Part shown: one piece after another, positions 22,082 to 32,400 of the stretch
Layout: each line of letters starts with the position of its first letter
Position numbering within the stretch: the stretch's first letter is position 1
Origin: Nakaseomyces glabratus
Taxonomy: Eukaryota > Ascomycota > Saccharomycetes > Saccharomycetales > Saccharomycetaceae
Direction of reading: 5' to 3'
Length of the DNA stretch: 64,000 bases
NCBI RefSeq assembly: GCF_010111755.1
Contig: NC_088954.1
Span: forward strand, 603,901-667,900
Made by a program: the position numbers and the translations under genes
The notes under the pieces: generated by a model
The model's input: only the letters and a program-made list of their open reading frames with translations
The model's database searches: none
What the model was told of the DNA's origin: nothing

Positions 22082-23011
22082 ATGCTGATCAATAAAATGA
22101 GAGAGTTATTGGTTTATAAACTTTTAGTGCTTACAACTATATCAAATTTGACCAAAATTGTGACTGCTTACAGTGTACTTAACAAAATGAACACAGAATT
22201 AGAACAACAATTCTCTAAAGCCCCCTTTCCCGAGTGGCTTGCTCAATTTACACAATTACAGGACTGGCCTGGAATGGACCCGCCATATATACCATTAGAT
22301 TTCATTGATTTTAGCAAAATACCCGAAGCAACCCATTACAATCAATTACAGTGTGAAACGGTACCAAGAGATATATGTTCCTTTGATTGCCATAAATGTG
22401 TTGCAACCGACGATATATTAAGTTGCGATTCTCTCACTCAGACTTTTGATGATGGACCAACACCTGCAACTACAGATCTATTAGGGAATTTGAATCATAA
22501 GGCAACCTTCTTTACTCTAGGAATCAACATAATAAACTATCCTCAAATTTATAAAGCGATTATACAAAGGGGGCATGATGTTGCCTCACATACTTGGTCA
22601 CATGCACATTTGCCATCATTATCTAATGAAAAGATTATTGCACAACTACAGTGGAGTATATGGGCTATGAATGCTACTGGAAATCACATACCTCGGTACT
22701 TTAGACCTCCATTTGGAGGTATGGATAACAGAGTCCGTGCTATAGCGAGGCAGTTCGGCCTTCAAGCAGTTTTATGGGATCGAGACTCATTTGACTGGCA
22801 ACTTTTAACTCCCAACCCGAAAACGGAAGAAGACATTCTTAAGGATGTGTGTCTTTGGAAAAAGCATGATGGAAGGGGCATAATTCTAGAACATGATACT
22901 ACTAAACAAACAACAGATCTGGCAATCAAAATTGAAAGAATAATTGGCTTGTCGCAAAAGACCGTTGCACAATGTGTTGGAGGTTCAAATTACATTCGAC
23001 AATTTCAATAG
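22082..23011 (+). CDS. CDA2: Chitin deacetylase
   Basis: Secreted polysaccharide deacetylase converting chitin to chitosan; in S. cerevisiae Cda1 and Cda2 build the chitosan layer of the spore wall. I chose the start MLINKMRELL, giving 309 residues with a hydrophobic signal (LLVYKLLVLTTISNL). An ATG 15 bp later would serve equally, and one at 21947 would add 45 odd residues. NodB-domain motifs are in order: QTFDDGPTPAT (metal Asp), SHTWSHAHLPSLSNEK (metal His pair), FRPPFGGMDNRVRAIARQFG, LWDRDSFDW, and IILEHDTT. S. cerevisiae has two tandem copies, CDA1 and CDA2; only one is present here and it is equally related to both, so the symbol is a choice. This lineage has no known sexual cycle, yet the gene appears intact. 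Confidence 0.88.
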   Translation: MLINKMRELLVYKLLVLTTISNLTKIVTAYSVLNKMNTELEQQFSKAPFPEWLAQFTQLQDWPGMDPPYIPLDFIDFSKIPEATHYNQLQCETVPRDICSFDCHKCVATDDILSCDSLTQTFDDGPTPATTDLLGNLNHKATFFTLGINIINYPQIYKAIIQRGHDVASHTWSHAHLPSLSNEKIIAQLQWSIWAMNATGNHIPRYFRPPFGGMDNRVRAIARQFGLQAVLWDRDSFDWQLLTPNPKTEEDILKDVCLWKKHDGRGIILEHDTTKQTTDLAIKIERIIGLSQKTVAQCVGGSNYIRQFQ

Positions 23012-23282
23012 AAATAAAAAAATGATTAATGGTTTGTAAAAGAATCCTTTCATACCTCTAAACGTATCTTTGCTTATAAATATCGATCAAAGAAATGACA
23101 CATTGCTTCCGTGGTACTAAACAGGTTTTTATTGTATTAGAAATGCAAAATAAATATTAATTAAACTAATATGCAAAGTAATTTATAGCTACAACTCCCT
23201 ACAGGGACGATATTTTTAGATATAGGCCGACTATAAATTTGCCAGCTAAAAAATAAATTAGGTAGTATATCAATGCCCTTGA
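23012..23282. other. Convergent 3' region CDA2/CDC25
   Basis: About 270 bp of AT-rich DNA between two convergent stop codons, with no gene. Confidence 0.5.
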
Positions 23283-26200
23283 TTAAGATGCATCGGTTGA
23301 AATACTACGAGATTTTCTAGAGCCAAAGAATCTGAATCCTGAACTCTTTTTCCTTGATTTTTCTTTACCTTTATTGACAAGAACCTTATTTTCTGGATTT
23401 TTAGATTTCATATGAAAATGCTTTCTTATTCCTTTCTTTGGTGTCTGTTGACTCTCTTCCTCCTTCTTGACATCAACGATAGTGGCTGTGTCGCCAGATG
23501 AAGATGTAGAAGTACTTTTTGATCTAGGCTCCAACTGGAGTGACAAGTGATACTGATTCTCAACATCCGGCACATTTTCAGCTACATTCATGATATGGTG
23601 TATTATATCTAAGTCTGCTTTGTATTCATATTTCACCTTCTTATAGTGAAAAATTTCCTGAATAATATCAAAAATCCGAAATCTTTTTGTAAAATTTACT
23701 GTTCCCCTGCTTTTATCAACATAATCTGGATTCCCATTGTGTGTGAATAATAAGTCTGAAAGATATACTCCAAAAAATGGAATACATGGTCTGTTACCAA
23801 CATTCTTAAGCGTCAATCTGTACTTCAAAAAATTTTTCGTAGATATCATCAAGTCATCAAGCTCACGCAAGGTGTTCTGTAATTCTCGAGATACCAACTT
23901 CCAGCTTTCATGTAAACGATTTACTGGCGATGCATAAATACCTGAGATGATAGCAGTCATACTAGAGAAATTATTAATTTCATAGCTAATACGAGCGACC
24001 TTAATGAAATAACCGATGGCCTGTCCTCTTTTGGCTGCTGTATCATATTGTAAAATTTTATAAGACACATATTTAGTGATGCTATTCGCAAATGAAATAA
24101 ACTCACTAATATTCTTAGAACCTCCGAAATCACATTGCTTACATCCCCACACGCGGTCAAGACAATCAAATATTGTAATTTTTTCGTAAAGATTTTCTTC
24201 AATCAAAGCTAGTTGCTGAGCAACGTTTTCAGCTGGTATATCTAATATTGACTCATAGACATTAGCTGTAAACTTTGCATCATGCACAAGGTTTGAGAAT
24301 CCTATCCGCTTCAAATCATTATTATATTCAAGGATTTCGGTACTAGGCTCTAACAATGACCAGTAGCTATATTCAGAAGTCTGATTGTTAGCTTTGATTT
24401 CATTCAAAGATGTGTAAAGTTCATTAGCATAGGCGATATTTTCACGCTGTGCAGTTTTAATACAGTTCTCCAATAGTGCTACAGGAAAATCCATATACCG
24501 TTCATTCCAAAAAAATGTGAACAGTTTCCATAATAGATAAATTACCCGTTCTTTGTTTGGTAAGTATTTTTTTTCAATCCAGTCGTTATACTCTTCATAA
24601 CTCAGATTTTCTGGTGGTGCTTCTTCAAATCTCTCAATTATATTAACAATAAATTCAGTAGAAGTAAATATTGTCCTAAAAGTTATCAACATAGTTATCG
24701 CAAAAGGCATATCGAGAGATGAGGATTGAAACAAATATTCAAACAAATCTCTCTTATTAGCTCCTTTCATTCTTCCTTTTGAATCAAAAATAACTTCGGC
24801 GGTATAGTTTGGCTGAAGGTACCATGGCACAAACTCAATTTTATCATCGGGACATACGACTACATTGGACTCATTTTTATAATAGCTATCCTCCTCTTCA
24901 ATATATTCATTTATTTCCTCATCTTCTAGTAATTTTGCAACAAGCTCACTTTGCATCGTCCTTGCGGCATAATTAAGGATTTTGTCCCTTTCCTCAACTA
25001 GTTTTGAAACAACGGCACAAGCTGCGTCTGCCATTTCAACATACTTTTGTCTAGCATCTCTAAAATCTGCACATACTGAATAGTAAGTGTCATAATTAAA
25101 TTCGGCATCTTCCCTCAAAAGTCTTTCGTATAGACTTTTTCTGATAATGTCCTCTTTCTTTAACAAATAAGAGCCATAGGCGCTTATATCTGCTTTCGAG
25201 CATATTGTCAAAGTATCAATTGAAATTGGATCCAAGGCACCCACAGGGTAATTTGATTTCATTGTCGAAAATACATATGGATCTTCTAGAGTTGTGTGTT
25301 GAGAGCACATAATTAGTCTCATTGCAATGTCATGAAAGGTTTGTTTTATTTTGTAAAATTCCTCAACAGAATAAGCAACAGAGACAAGAGTATGTCTCAT
25401 CAAGTCCTGATATTTCTCAAACTCCCAACCATAAATACCACCATTCACTACTATATGTCTCATTTTTGTAAACATCGTTAGATCCAAATTTTCCAATATA
25501 TTAATAATCAGAACGGTTGTATTTATCTCTTTGTAAGTCCGGAAATTGGCCTCTAAGCTTTGTATGACCTTCGATCTCGATGGGGCTGTGGATGTCATAG
25601 TCTCAATACTACTTGGTTTTACGGGAATATCTTCTTCTTCGTTTTTATCCAATTCATTAAACTCGCTGAAACTTACATGTATCTGACCCTTCCTCTTTTC
25701 CAAGAGTTCCAGCGTGTCTCTACTCAAAGGAAACTTTCCAATCTTATTATCATAATTCTTGAACTTATCTTTGCAAGCATTAATATTGGAAGGATTAACA
25801 ACAGGATAATTCTTGTTTGCATGAAGATATTGAGCAAATAGACCAGTGCTTTTACGAGAGGGTTTATCTGTGTGCTTTGATGTTGTCGAGAATGATCCAG
25901 CGCTAGATCTTTGCTGCCCAGCAGCAGATAAATTTCCTGACGAGCTGTTGCGTGAACTACCTAGAGAGTTAGTTCCACTGAAAGGAGACGACAGTACAGA
26001 ATTTCTCCTTTTATTTCTGTGATAACCAGAAGTGCGCCCCAGTACATTCTCGATAGCAGGTGGATAGTAGCTAGATATCGGATTTTGACTGGCAAGTTTA
26101 TTTGGAGGCAAAAGGAATGGGTTGGACCACGATCCTCCGTTAAATGACAATCTCATGAATCTCGGGAAAAGCTGAGGAATGATGAATGATTTATGCCTCA

Positions 26201-27209
26201 CAGAGAACTCATTTAGCATATCAAACAGAATATTAAATTGATCATGAATCTTATCAAAGCTCTCGAGGGCAACATCGTAACATCTTGAAATAATGAGTGT
26301 TTTATCTATATCTGTATCATTGGTACTATAATTTCCTTGCTGATGACTGGAACGTGAATAACTTGTATAATATGAATGGTTATACCAAACATGTGCCGAC
26401 TCAGAAATGACACCTAGACAATGTATGAGATCTTCACTTAACAACTTTATCACCTTGTGTTTCTTTACCGGGTCAATAGTCTCAGGGGGGGTCGATTCTT
26501 TTAGTATTTCACAGGCTTGTATTAGATACGTAACATATGCCCCCAGAAGGGTATAATTATACCTGAACTCCGGCCTATAGCTTTTCCTCTTTTCGCTTAT
26601 ATGACTTACTTCATCATAGCTCTTGGTAAAGCATTCTTTCGTCTTGTCAAGATAATGATTCAACACCACAAATAATTGATTCCAAGTCACAATATCACTG
26701 TCGTTTAGGTAGAACAGGTTGCGGTCTGCTGGGATATAATATGAAGTTGCATCATCATAGCATTCAGGGTCTGGTTTCAATTTTGCCGCCTTAGGTGCTT
26801 CATTAATCATTGATGTAATAGAGTTTCGTAGTTTTTCCGTGTTATTCAAGACTGATATGTCTGGTGTGATAATTTCAGGCACAACTTCAGTACCAGAGTA
26901 TATTGAACCCGGTTTGTTTGCTGTATCTGTGGTGAGAATCAGCGACCTCACATAACTTGAAGGTAACCATCCCCTGACCACAGAGCCAGTCTTGGATCCT
27001 CTGGAAGTGTAGACTAGGTTATCCTCAACCAGGACACCGTCCCACCATCCGGAGTCTAATTTGGTGACAATGTATATTATATCTCCTTTGAAAAAAGTGA
27101 GCTTGTTGTGGTCTTTGATTTCGTCGTGGATATAATAGTCACTTATGGCTCGTACTATATCTATGGGTTTAAACCCTACTTCGGGTTTGGGTGTGTTGGG
27201 TGTGTTCAT
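23283..27209 (-). CDS. CDC25: Ras guanine-nucleotide exchange factor
   Basis: Exchange factor that loads Ras with GTP and thereby drives adenylate cyclase and PKA in response to glucose. The 1308-residue product has an N-terminal SH3 domain at about 18-92 (AISDYYIHDE...GWWDGVLVEDN...GWLPSSYVRSL). A long Ser-rich middle follows, then a Ras-GEF N-terminal (REM) domain from about 805 and the catalytic CDC25 domain at about 1003-1213. The latter contains KRIGFSNLVHDA-type lead-in sequence and CIPFFGVYLSDLLFTHNGNPDY. A basic C-terminal tail (KSRKKSSGFRFFGSRKSR) may contact membrane. S. cerevisiae has two copies, CDC25 (YLR310C) and SDC25 (YLL016W); this gene is flanked by partners of both, so it is their common counterpart. 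It is shorter than yeast Cdc25 and close to Sdc25 in length. Confidence 0.93.
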   Translation of the reverse strand: MNTPNTPKPEVGFKPIDIVRAISDYYIHDEIKDHNKLTFFKGDIIYIVTKLDSGWWDGVLVEDNLVYTSRGSKTGSVVRGWLPSSYVRSLILTTDTANKPGSIYSGTEVVPEIITPDISVLNNTEKLRNSITSMINEAPKAAKLKPDPECYDDATSYYIPADRNLFYLNDSDIVTWNQLFVVLNHYLDKTKECFTKSYDEVSHISEKRKSYRPEFRYNYTLLGAYVTYLIQACEILKESTPPETIDPVKKHKVIKLLSEDLIHCLGVISESAHVWYNHSYYTSYSRSSHQQGNYSTNDTDIDKTLIISRCYDVALESFDKIHDQFNILFDMLNEFSVRHKSFIIPQLFPRFMRLSFNGGSWSNPFLLPPNKLASQNPISSYYPPAIENVLGRTSGYHRNKRRNSVLSSPFSGTNSLGSSRNSSSGNLSAAGQQRSSAGSFSTTSKHTDKPSRKSTGLFAQYLHANKNYPVVNPSNINACKDKFKNYDNKIGKFPLSRDTLELLEKRKGQIHVSFSEFNELDKNEEEDIPVKPSSIETMTSTAPSRSKVIQSLEANFRTYKEINTTVLIINILENLDLTMFTKMRHIVVNGGIYGWEFEKYQDLMRHTLVSVAYSVEEFYKIKQTFHDIAMRLIMCSQHTTLEDPYVFSTMKSNYPVGALDPISIDTLTICSKADISAYGSYLLKKEDIIRKSLYERLLREDAEFNYDTYYSVCADFRDARQKYVEMADAACAVVSKLVEERDKILNYAARTMQSELVAKLLEDEEINEYIEEEDSYYKNESNVVVCPDDKIEFVPWYLQPNYTAEVIFDSKGRMKGANKRDLFEYLFQSSSLDMPFAITMLITFRTIFTSTEFIVNIIERFEEAPPENLSYEEYNDWIEKKYLPNKERVIYLLWKLFTFFWNERYMDFPVALLENCIKTAQRENIAYANELYTSLNEIKANNQTSEYSYWSLLEPSTEILEYNNDLKRIGFSNLVHDAKFTANVYESILDIPAENVAQQLALIEENLYEKITIFDCLDRVWGCKQCDFGGSKNISEFISFANSITKYVSYKILQYDTAAKRGQAIGYFIKVARISYEINNFSSMTAIISGIYASPVNRLHESWKLVSRELQNTLRELDDLMISTKNFLKYRLTLKNVGNRPCIPFFGVYLSDLLFTHNGNPDYVDKSRGTVNFTKRFRIFDIIQEIFHYKKVKYEYKADLDIIHHIMNVAENVPDVENQYHLSLQLEPRSKSTSTSSSGDTATIVDVKKEEESQQTPKKGIRKHFHMKSKNPENKVLVNKGKEKSRKKSSGFRFFGSRKSRSISTDAS

Positions 27210-27598
27210 AATATTGTTGTGAGTGGGCTTGCTATATATGCAGCGCTTACATTCACATACAAATATGCAGTGCGGTGTTAGTTGTATATCCTGTTGGTGA
27301 TATATGTTCTTTTCAAAGTTGCAAATGCTAGTACTGCTTTCTATTATATATATAAGGCTCTGTTGATCGAATATGGGCCGGCCTGTGTGTAATCACATCG
27401 ATTTTCCATCACTATGAGCAGTTCACGCCGAGAAAACTGAAGATCATTACATATTAGGGGCACCATGATGTAATTTAGGCACCTTCCTTAAATAGAATGT
27501 TTTCTTAAGAACCATAAGAAGGTATCTTGATAGGGAAAAAGGGTATATCAATGAATAAAGGATGACTTCACCATTTGATCAGGGCGTTCCATGTACAA

Positions 27599-27615
27599 CC
27601 CCCCCCCCCCCCCCC
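27599..27615. repeat. Homopolymer run of 17 C
   Basis: Seventeen consecutive C. This is likely length-variable and error-prone in assemblies. Confidence 0.9.
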
Positions 27616-27661
27616 TTCTAAGGTCATGGCGAGTGATGGATAAGGGACATAACAAGTATCC

Positions 27662-27725
27662 CATCAGGATAAGGCTTGATCAGGATAAGAATCAACCAGG
27701 ATAAGAATCGATCAGGATAACCATC
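27662..27725. repeat. Four 16-bp tandem units with GATAA cores
   Basis: Four contiguous 16-bp units: CATCAGGATAAGGCTT, GATCAGGATAAGAATC, AACCAGGATAAGAATC and GATCAGGATAACCATC. Each has the CAGGATAA core at the same position, and a further GATAAG lies shortly upstream near 27639. GATAAG is the site of GATA zinc-finger factors (Gln3/Gat1 type in yeast), so this may be a nitrogen-responsive element. That role is inference. Confidence 0.7.
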
Positions 27726-29599
27726 GCTGCTAGTGTTAAGGATCAACCCTATTAGCAAGGCTCCAGAGTGAAAAGAAAAGCATGGAGGGCAATAAACTCA
27801 AACTAGCGATGTGGGCATGTTAATATCGAATGATAGCCCACAAAGGCGGGGGGTGTTACAGAGGACCCTTGCGCATGAGAACAATGGGGGGGGAGGGTGA
27901 GAGGGATAGCGCCTAGTACTAAAGTTGGCTTGACAGCGGAGAATATCCCGCAGGAGCATTGTATTTTTTAGGGGTACCTCCCTCACCTCCAAGTTGGCAA
28001 ATGCTGTTTAGATAGACTTCTGTGCATCTAAGTGTGTGCGTGTTTGTTCTGAGGACTTCAGGGGGGGCGGAGAAGTACCTGCACAAGGCGGAACACTGTG
28101 ATCGAATGCTGGGAGATGCAGAGAAGAAGCTGGTTGATAATGTGTAGCTACGCTAGTTGTCTGCGGAGGCAATGCTAAACGTGTCGGCTGGGCAGTGGGA
28201 AATGAAAGATCCGGCTGCTGTACGTAGGAGTCTGTGCCGCAGAATGACTGGAAAATGCCTTTCACACGGGTATTGACGACATGGCAGGAAAATACCTGTA
28301 GAAGAAAGCTGCAGAGCACCATCCCTGTATATCTGCCGTGGACTTGTAGTGAATCGGGGGGAGGAAGTGGAGCGTCTTGTATCAGATGTGGGTGGTGAGA
28401 TGTGTACTGTCTTTTCTACGGCTGTTTGTGTATTTTTCTTCTTCTCACCCTCACTGGCTGCTAACCAAGGGAGTGCGGGAGGATGTCCCTACACGGGTTT
28501 TAATTCTTCTTCCAGTTGCAAGAGAAACAGCAAAAAAAGGCAGGATCTTGAGAGAATAACTACGGTTGTACGGGTTATTGTGTGGAGGGCATCTCAAAAA
28601 TATGTATAATCCCGATGCACATGCCCGTTCCACTTGAGTTCTCTGTCTAATTTACTTTTCACGGAGTTATACAACCACGCTATCCCGGAACTGCCTCTCT
28701 TCTGCGCTGCATTCCTGCGTGTATTCAAAGAGAAGGCCAAGTGAGGCAAGGGAGAGGACAGTCACCGTTGGGATCGAACACTAGCAATCCACACGCGCAG
28801 CCGCAGTGGCACAGGCAGTGTAGGACCCACTTTTCCGATTCCGGCAGTTCCGCGGTATATTCCACTTTCGAAAGCACTGGCGTGACTCGGAGATACTGCA
28901 CAGTGCTCCCTCTACCCGCTCTACTCTTCGCACGACTGACGTTGCAGACAGTACCAGTAAAGCCGAAAATGCAGCGAATAGGCTCAGCTATCGAGGTTCC
29001 AGCGATGTCATGACATTGTAGTAATACGCATTGTGATCTACAAAAAATATAAAAGTATATTACAACTGTCGTCAACTTGTGAATATATTGACATCAGTGT
29101 ACAGTTATGAGCCGACATTCGCTAATTCTATTTTTAAATGTGATCAAATAGATTGCTGTTGAAGAAGTTAGAATTACCACCATAGAAGTTGATTAGCAAT
29201 GACGTCTTGCCAAAACCGTAACAGTCACCAGCAATTGAGTTTGTAAACAACCGGTAATATATTACAATAATACCAACTTTGTTGAAACATATGTATCTAC
29301 ATTTTAAGATAGTCCTTTGATTTTTGTGTATTGCATGTGACTGAGACGTCTCATATTATAAGTTTTTTTTTCACGATTTTTTTATGTCACTTTTACTCAG
29401 AACTTAGCTGTTCCCACCAATGCCCGGCGATGAGCAATAATCCTTGCCAGGATTGCAACGTTAAGAGCTCTCGAATATGTATGTAGAATGCCTTATTCGA
29501 ATGGTAACTCAATTGTAATTGCAATTAAATTGGTTTTTTTTTTTTTGGATTTGATTTGTAGATTGAAAATTACACAGCATCACATACCCTAATATAATC

Positions 29600-31261
29600 A
29601 TGTCTGCAGAAGAAGCTAAAGCTGCCTCTCCAGAAGCCCCAAAGGAAGTTATCCTAGGTGAAGATGGCCAACCATTGTCTAAGAAGGCCCTAAAGAAGTT
29701 GCAAAAGGAGCAAGAAAAGCAAAAGAGGAAGCAGGAACGTGCCGCTCAGCTAGAAGCCGAACAAAAAGAGCGTGAACAAGCCAAGGCTAACGAAGTTGAC
29801 CACTCTGCTGAGAACTATGGCCCAGCTCCATTCGTCCAATCCCAATTCCGTACTGGTGAAAAGCGTGTTAAGTTCGAGGACCTAAGCAAAGAAGATGCCG
29901 ACAAGGAAGTTCTATTCAGAGCTCGTGTCCACAACACCAGACAACAAGGTGCTACTCTAGCGTTCTTGACCCTAAGACAACAAAGCTCTTTGATCCAAGC
30001 ACTAGTCAAGGCTGACAAGGCCGGCGAAAAGATCTCCAAGAACATGGTTAAGTGGGCTGGTTCTTTGAACCTGGAATCCATTGTCCTTGTCCGTGGTATT
30101 GTCAAGGTTGTTGACGAGCCAATTAAGTCCGCTACTATCCAGGACCTAGAAATCCACGTCACTCAGATCCACACTATCAGTGAAACTCCAGAGACTCTTC
30201 CAATCTTGATTGAAGATGCCTCCAGATCTGAGGCCGAGGCCGAGGCTGCTGGTCTGCCAGTGGTCAACTTGGACACAAGATTAGACAACCGTGTCATTGA
30301 CTTGAGAACCGTTACCAACCAAGCTATTTTCAGAATCCAACACGGTGTCTGTGCTTTGTTCAGAGAGTTCTTGGCCAACAAGAAGTTCGTTGAAGTCCAC
30401 ACTCCAAAGATGTTGGGTGCTGCCAGTGAAGGTGGTGCCAACGTTTTCGAAGTCACTTACTTCAAGGGTAAGGCCTACCTAGCCCAATCTCCACAATTCA
30501 ACAAGCAGCAACTGATTGTTGCCGACTTCGAGAAAGTGTTCGAGATCGGTCCTGTCTTCAGAGCCGAGAACTCCAACACCCACCGTCACATGACTGAGTT
30601 CACTGGTTTGGATATGGAGATGGCGTTCGAGGAGCACTACCACGAAGTGCTGGATGTTCTGAGCGAGCTGTTTGTGTTCTTGTTCACTGAGCTGAAGAAG
30701 AGATACGCCAAGGAGATCGAGCTTGTCCGTAAGCAGTACCCAGTGGAGGAGTTCAAGTTGCCTAAGGACGGCAAGATGGTGCGCATCACATACAAGGAAG
30801 GTATCCAGATGCTGAAGGAGGCCGGCAAGGACATTGGCGACTTCGAGGACTTGAGTACCGAGAACGAGAAGTTCCTGGGTAAGCTGGTGCGCGAGAAGTA
30901 CGACACCGACTTCTACATCCTGGACAAGTTCCCACTGGAGATCAGACCATTCTACACAATGCCAGACCCAGAGGACCCACGCTATTCCAACTCCTACGAC
31001 TTCTTCATGAGGGGTGAGGAGATCCTGTCTGGTGCGCAAAGAATCCACGACCACAAGATGCTGATGGAGAGGATGAAGGTTCACGGCTTGGACCCAGAGG
31101 ACCCAGGTCTGAAGGACTACTGCGACGGTTTCAGCTACGGCTGTCCTCCACACGCCGGTGGTGGTATCGGTCTAGAGAGAGTCGTGATGTTCTTCTTGGA
31201 CTTGAAGAACATCAGAAGAGCCTCGTTGTTCCCAAGAGACCCTAAGAGATTGAGACCATAG
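29600..31261 (+). CDS. DPS1: Cytoplasmic aspartyl-tRNA synthetase
   Basis: Class IIb synthetase charging tRNA-Asp in the cytosol. The 553-residue product has the yeast-specific lysine-rich N-terminal extension ([19 protein letters not shown]) that binds tRNA, and the OB-fold anticodon-binding domain at about 90-200 ([20 protein letters not shown]). The catalytic domain has motif 1 around [17 protein letters not shown], motif 2 [20 protein letters not shown], and motif 3 [18 protein letters not shown], ending [10 protein letters not shown]. The second half of the gene uses more G/C-ending codons than the first, at the edge of a GC-rich stretch reaching into KNS1. DPS1, COX19 and KNS1 are collinear as in S. 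cerevisiae YLL018-019. Confidence 0.97.
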   Translation: MSAEEAKAASPEAPKEVILGEDGQPLSKKALKKLQKEQEKQKRKQERAAQLEAEQKEREQAKANEVDHSAENYGPAPFVQSQFRTGEKRVKFEDLSKEDADKEVLFRARVHNTRQQGATLAFLTLRQQSSLIQALVKADKAGEKISKNMVKWAGSLNLESIVLVRGIVKVVDEPIKSATIQDLEIHVTQIHTISETPETLPILIEDASRSEAEAEAAGLPVVNLDTRLDNRVIDLRTVTNQAIFRIQHGVCALFREFLANKKFVEVHTPKMLGAASEGGANVFEVTYFKGKAYLAQSPQFNKQQLIVADFEKVFEIGPVFRAENSNTHRHMTEFTGLDMEMAFEEHYHEVLDVLSELFVFLFTELKKRYAKEIELVRKQYPVEEFKLPKDGKMVRITYKEGIQMLKEAGKDIGDFEDLSTENEKFLGKLVREKYDTDFYILDKFPLEIRPFYTMPDPEDPRYSNSYDFFMRGEEILSGAQRIHDHKMLMERMKVHGLDPEDPGLKDYCDGFSYGCPPHAGGGIGLERVVMFFLDLKNIRRASLFPRDPKRLRP

Positions 31262-31357
31262 TTTCGTTGTCTGCGCTCTCTGCGCTCTCTGCGCTCTCTC
31301 TGTATACCGTTTATACTTGTTCTACTACACTACATACGAGTATCACAATACACGTCT

Positions 31358-31383
31358 ATAATAAAACACACACCAAGAACACG

Positions 31384-31414
<31 letters not shown>

Positions 31415-31433
31415 ACAATATATATATACATAG
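31358..31433. repeat. CA/CG-rich simple repeat upstream of COX19
   Basis: A run of CACACAC, ACGCACACGC and CACACAC units ends in TATATATATACATA, lying between DPS1 and COX19. A CTCTCTGCG triplication also lies just after the DPS1 stop (31271-31300). These are low-complexity promoter or 3'-flank sequence. Confidence 0.8.
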
Positions 31434-31484
31434 TACATGTATAGGGAGAGGGAAGGAAACTAAACAAGACAAGCAAATAGCAAA

Positions 31485-31745
31485 ATGTCTAGTGGTAACC
31501 CTGGAGGAGCACTGAGGGCGCTGTCGCCCACGCCGCCGGAGCGCGGGTCGTTCCCGCTGGACCACGACGGCGAGTGCGCCGAGTACATGCAGAAGTACCT
31601 GCAGTGCATGCGCCTCGCAGCCAACGAGAACGCACACAACTGCCGCCTGCTGGCCAAGGACTACCTCAAGTGCCGCATGGACCACCAGCTCATGGACAAG
31701 GACGAGTGGAAGAACCTCGGCCTGCCCCCAGATGACAAGCAGTAA
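31485..31745 (+). CDS. COX19: Twin CX9C protein required for cytochrome oxidase assembly
   Basis: Small copper-related assembly factor of the mitochondrial intermembrane space, imported by the Mia40/Erv1 disulfide relay and needed for cytochrome c oxidase. The 86-residue product has exactly two CX9C motifs, [11 protein letters not shown] and [11 protein letters not shown], forming the expected antiparallel helical hairpin. Its N-terminus ([21 protein letters not shown]) resembles Cox19. The position between DPS1 and KNS1 matches YLL018C-A. It is a little shorter than the yeast protein at its C-terminus. The coding sequence is very GC-rich for this genome. Confidence 0.93.
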   Translation: MSSGNPGGALRALSPTPPERGSFPLDHDGECAEYMQKYLQCMRLAANENAHNCRLLAKDYLKCRMDHQLMDKDEWKNLGLPPDDKQ

Positions 31746-32400
31746 ATACCTTTCCCCCCCCCCCCATAGCCCATAGCCCATAGCCCAGTACATAGTAAAT
31801 AGCAAGAACTACGAAATAAATATCACATGACACATCACCTCCCACAATAAAGAAAACGTTCCAGACCCGCCAGAAAAGCAGTTTTGGGCCCTCTCCGCAC
31901 CTGCCCCCCCATCGCCGGCCCTCCGATCACTCCCCCCAGAACAGCCCCCAGAACAGCCCCCAGAAAAAGAAAAAGATAAAGGAAACCCACACACCACCAG
32001 AACTCGAGCGGGGCTGTCCCGACTCCCACTGCCGGTCAGAACAGCAACACGACTGATCTGGAAGAACAACACGCACAAACAGCCAGAGGGCCAGCGATCC
32101 CCCGGGGACTTGCACCTGAGCACAGAGCGAGCACAGAGCGGGCACAGAGCGGTGGGCACAGGGTACTTTGGGAGTCACCTATCGTCACTCTTACAACGTA
32201 TGTGGGCCCCGGTGCATATGGACCCCCCCCAGCTCATCTCAAATAGTATATTAATGAACCCCCCCATAGGAAAAAGAAAACTGATCTAATTAAATGGGAT
32301 CAATAAAGCAGATATTGGGAAATTCGGTATATATTATATTGGTGGGAGACAGGATCCTTCAACTGGGGACCTTATAGACACCTACGAGAAACCAACACAA
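31746..32400. other. Intergenic COX19/KNS1, GC- and C-run-rich
   Basis: About 650 bp with C-runs (31754-31765, 32223-32230), repeated ACAGCCCCCAGA-type units near 31940-31965, and GCACAGAGCG repeats near 32120-32150. A TATA-like sequence TATATATTATATT lies at 32328-32340, close to the KNS1 start. I see no gene. Confidence 0.5.

Larger units (their letters stand above)
27210..29599. other. Long divergent intergenic CDC25/DPS1
   Basis: Nearly 2.4 kb between divergent starts, unusually long for this genome. It contains a 17-C run (27599-27615), a GATAA tandem array (27662-27725), G-runs near 27885-27895 and 28060-28066, and a GC-rich portion from about 27.8 to 29.0 kb. A T-run lies at 29535-29548, just before DPS1. 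Several frames of 60-116 codons on both strands have no recognisable domain. In S. cerevisiae IMH1 lies next to CDC25; I see no trace of it here. Confidence 0.55.

Noticed and set aside
28765..28790. Possible second tRNA B-box (GTGTTCGATCC on the minus strand)
   Set aside because: No cloverleaf, acceptor pairing or A-box could be drawn around it.
27210..29599. Possible remnant of IMH1 between CDC25 and DPS1
   Set aside because: No coiled-coil or GRIP-domain-like coding sequence was seen in any frame.
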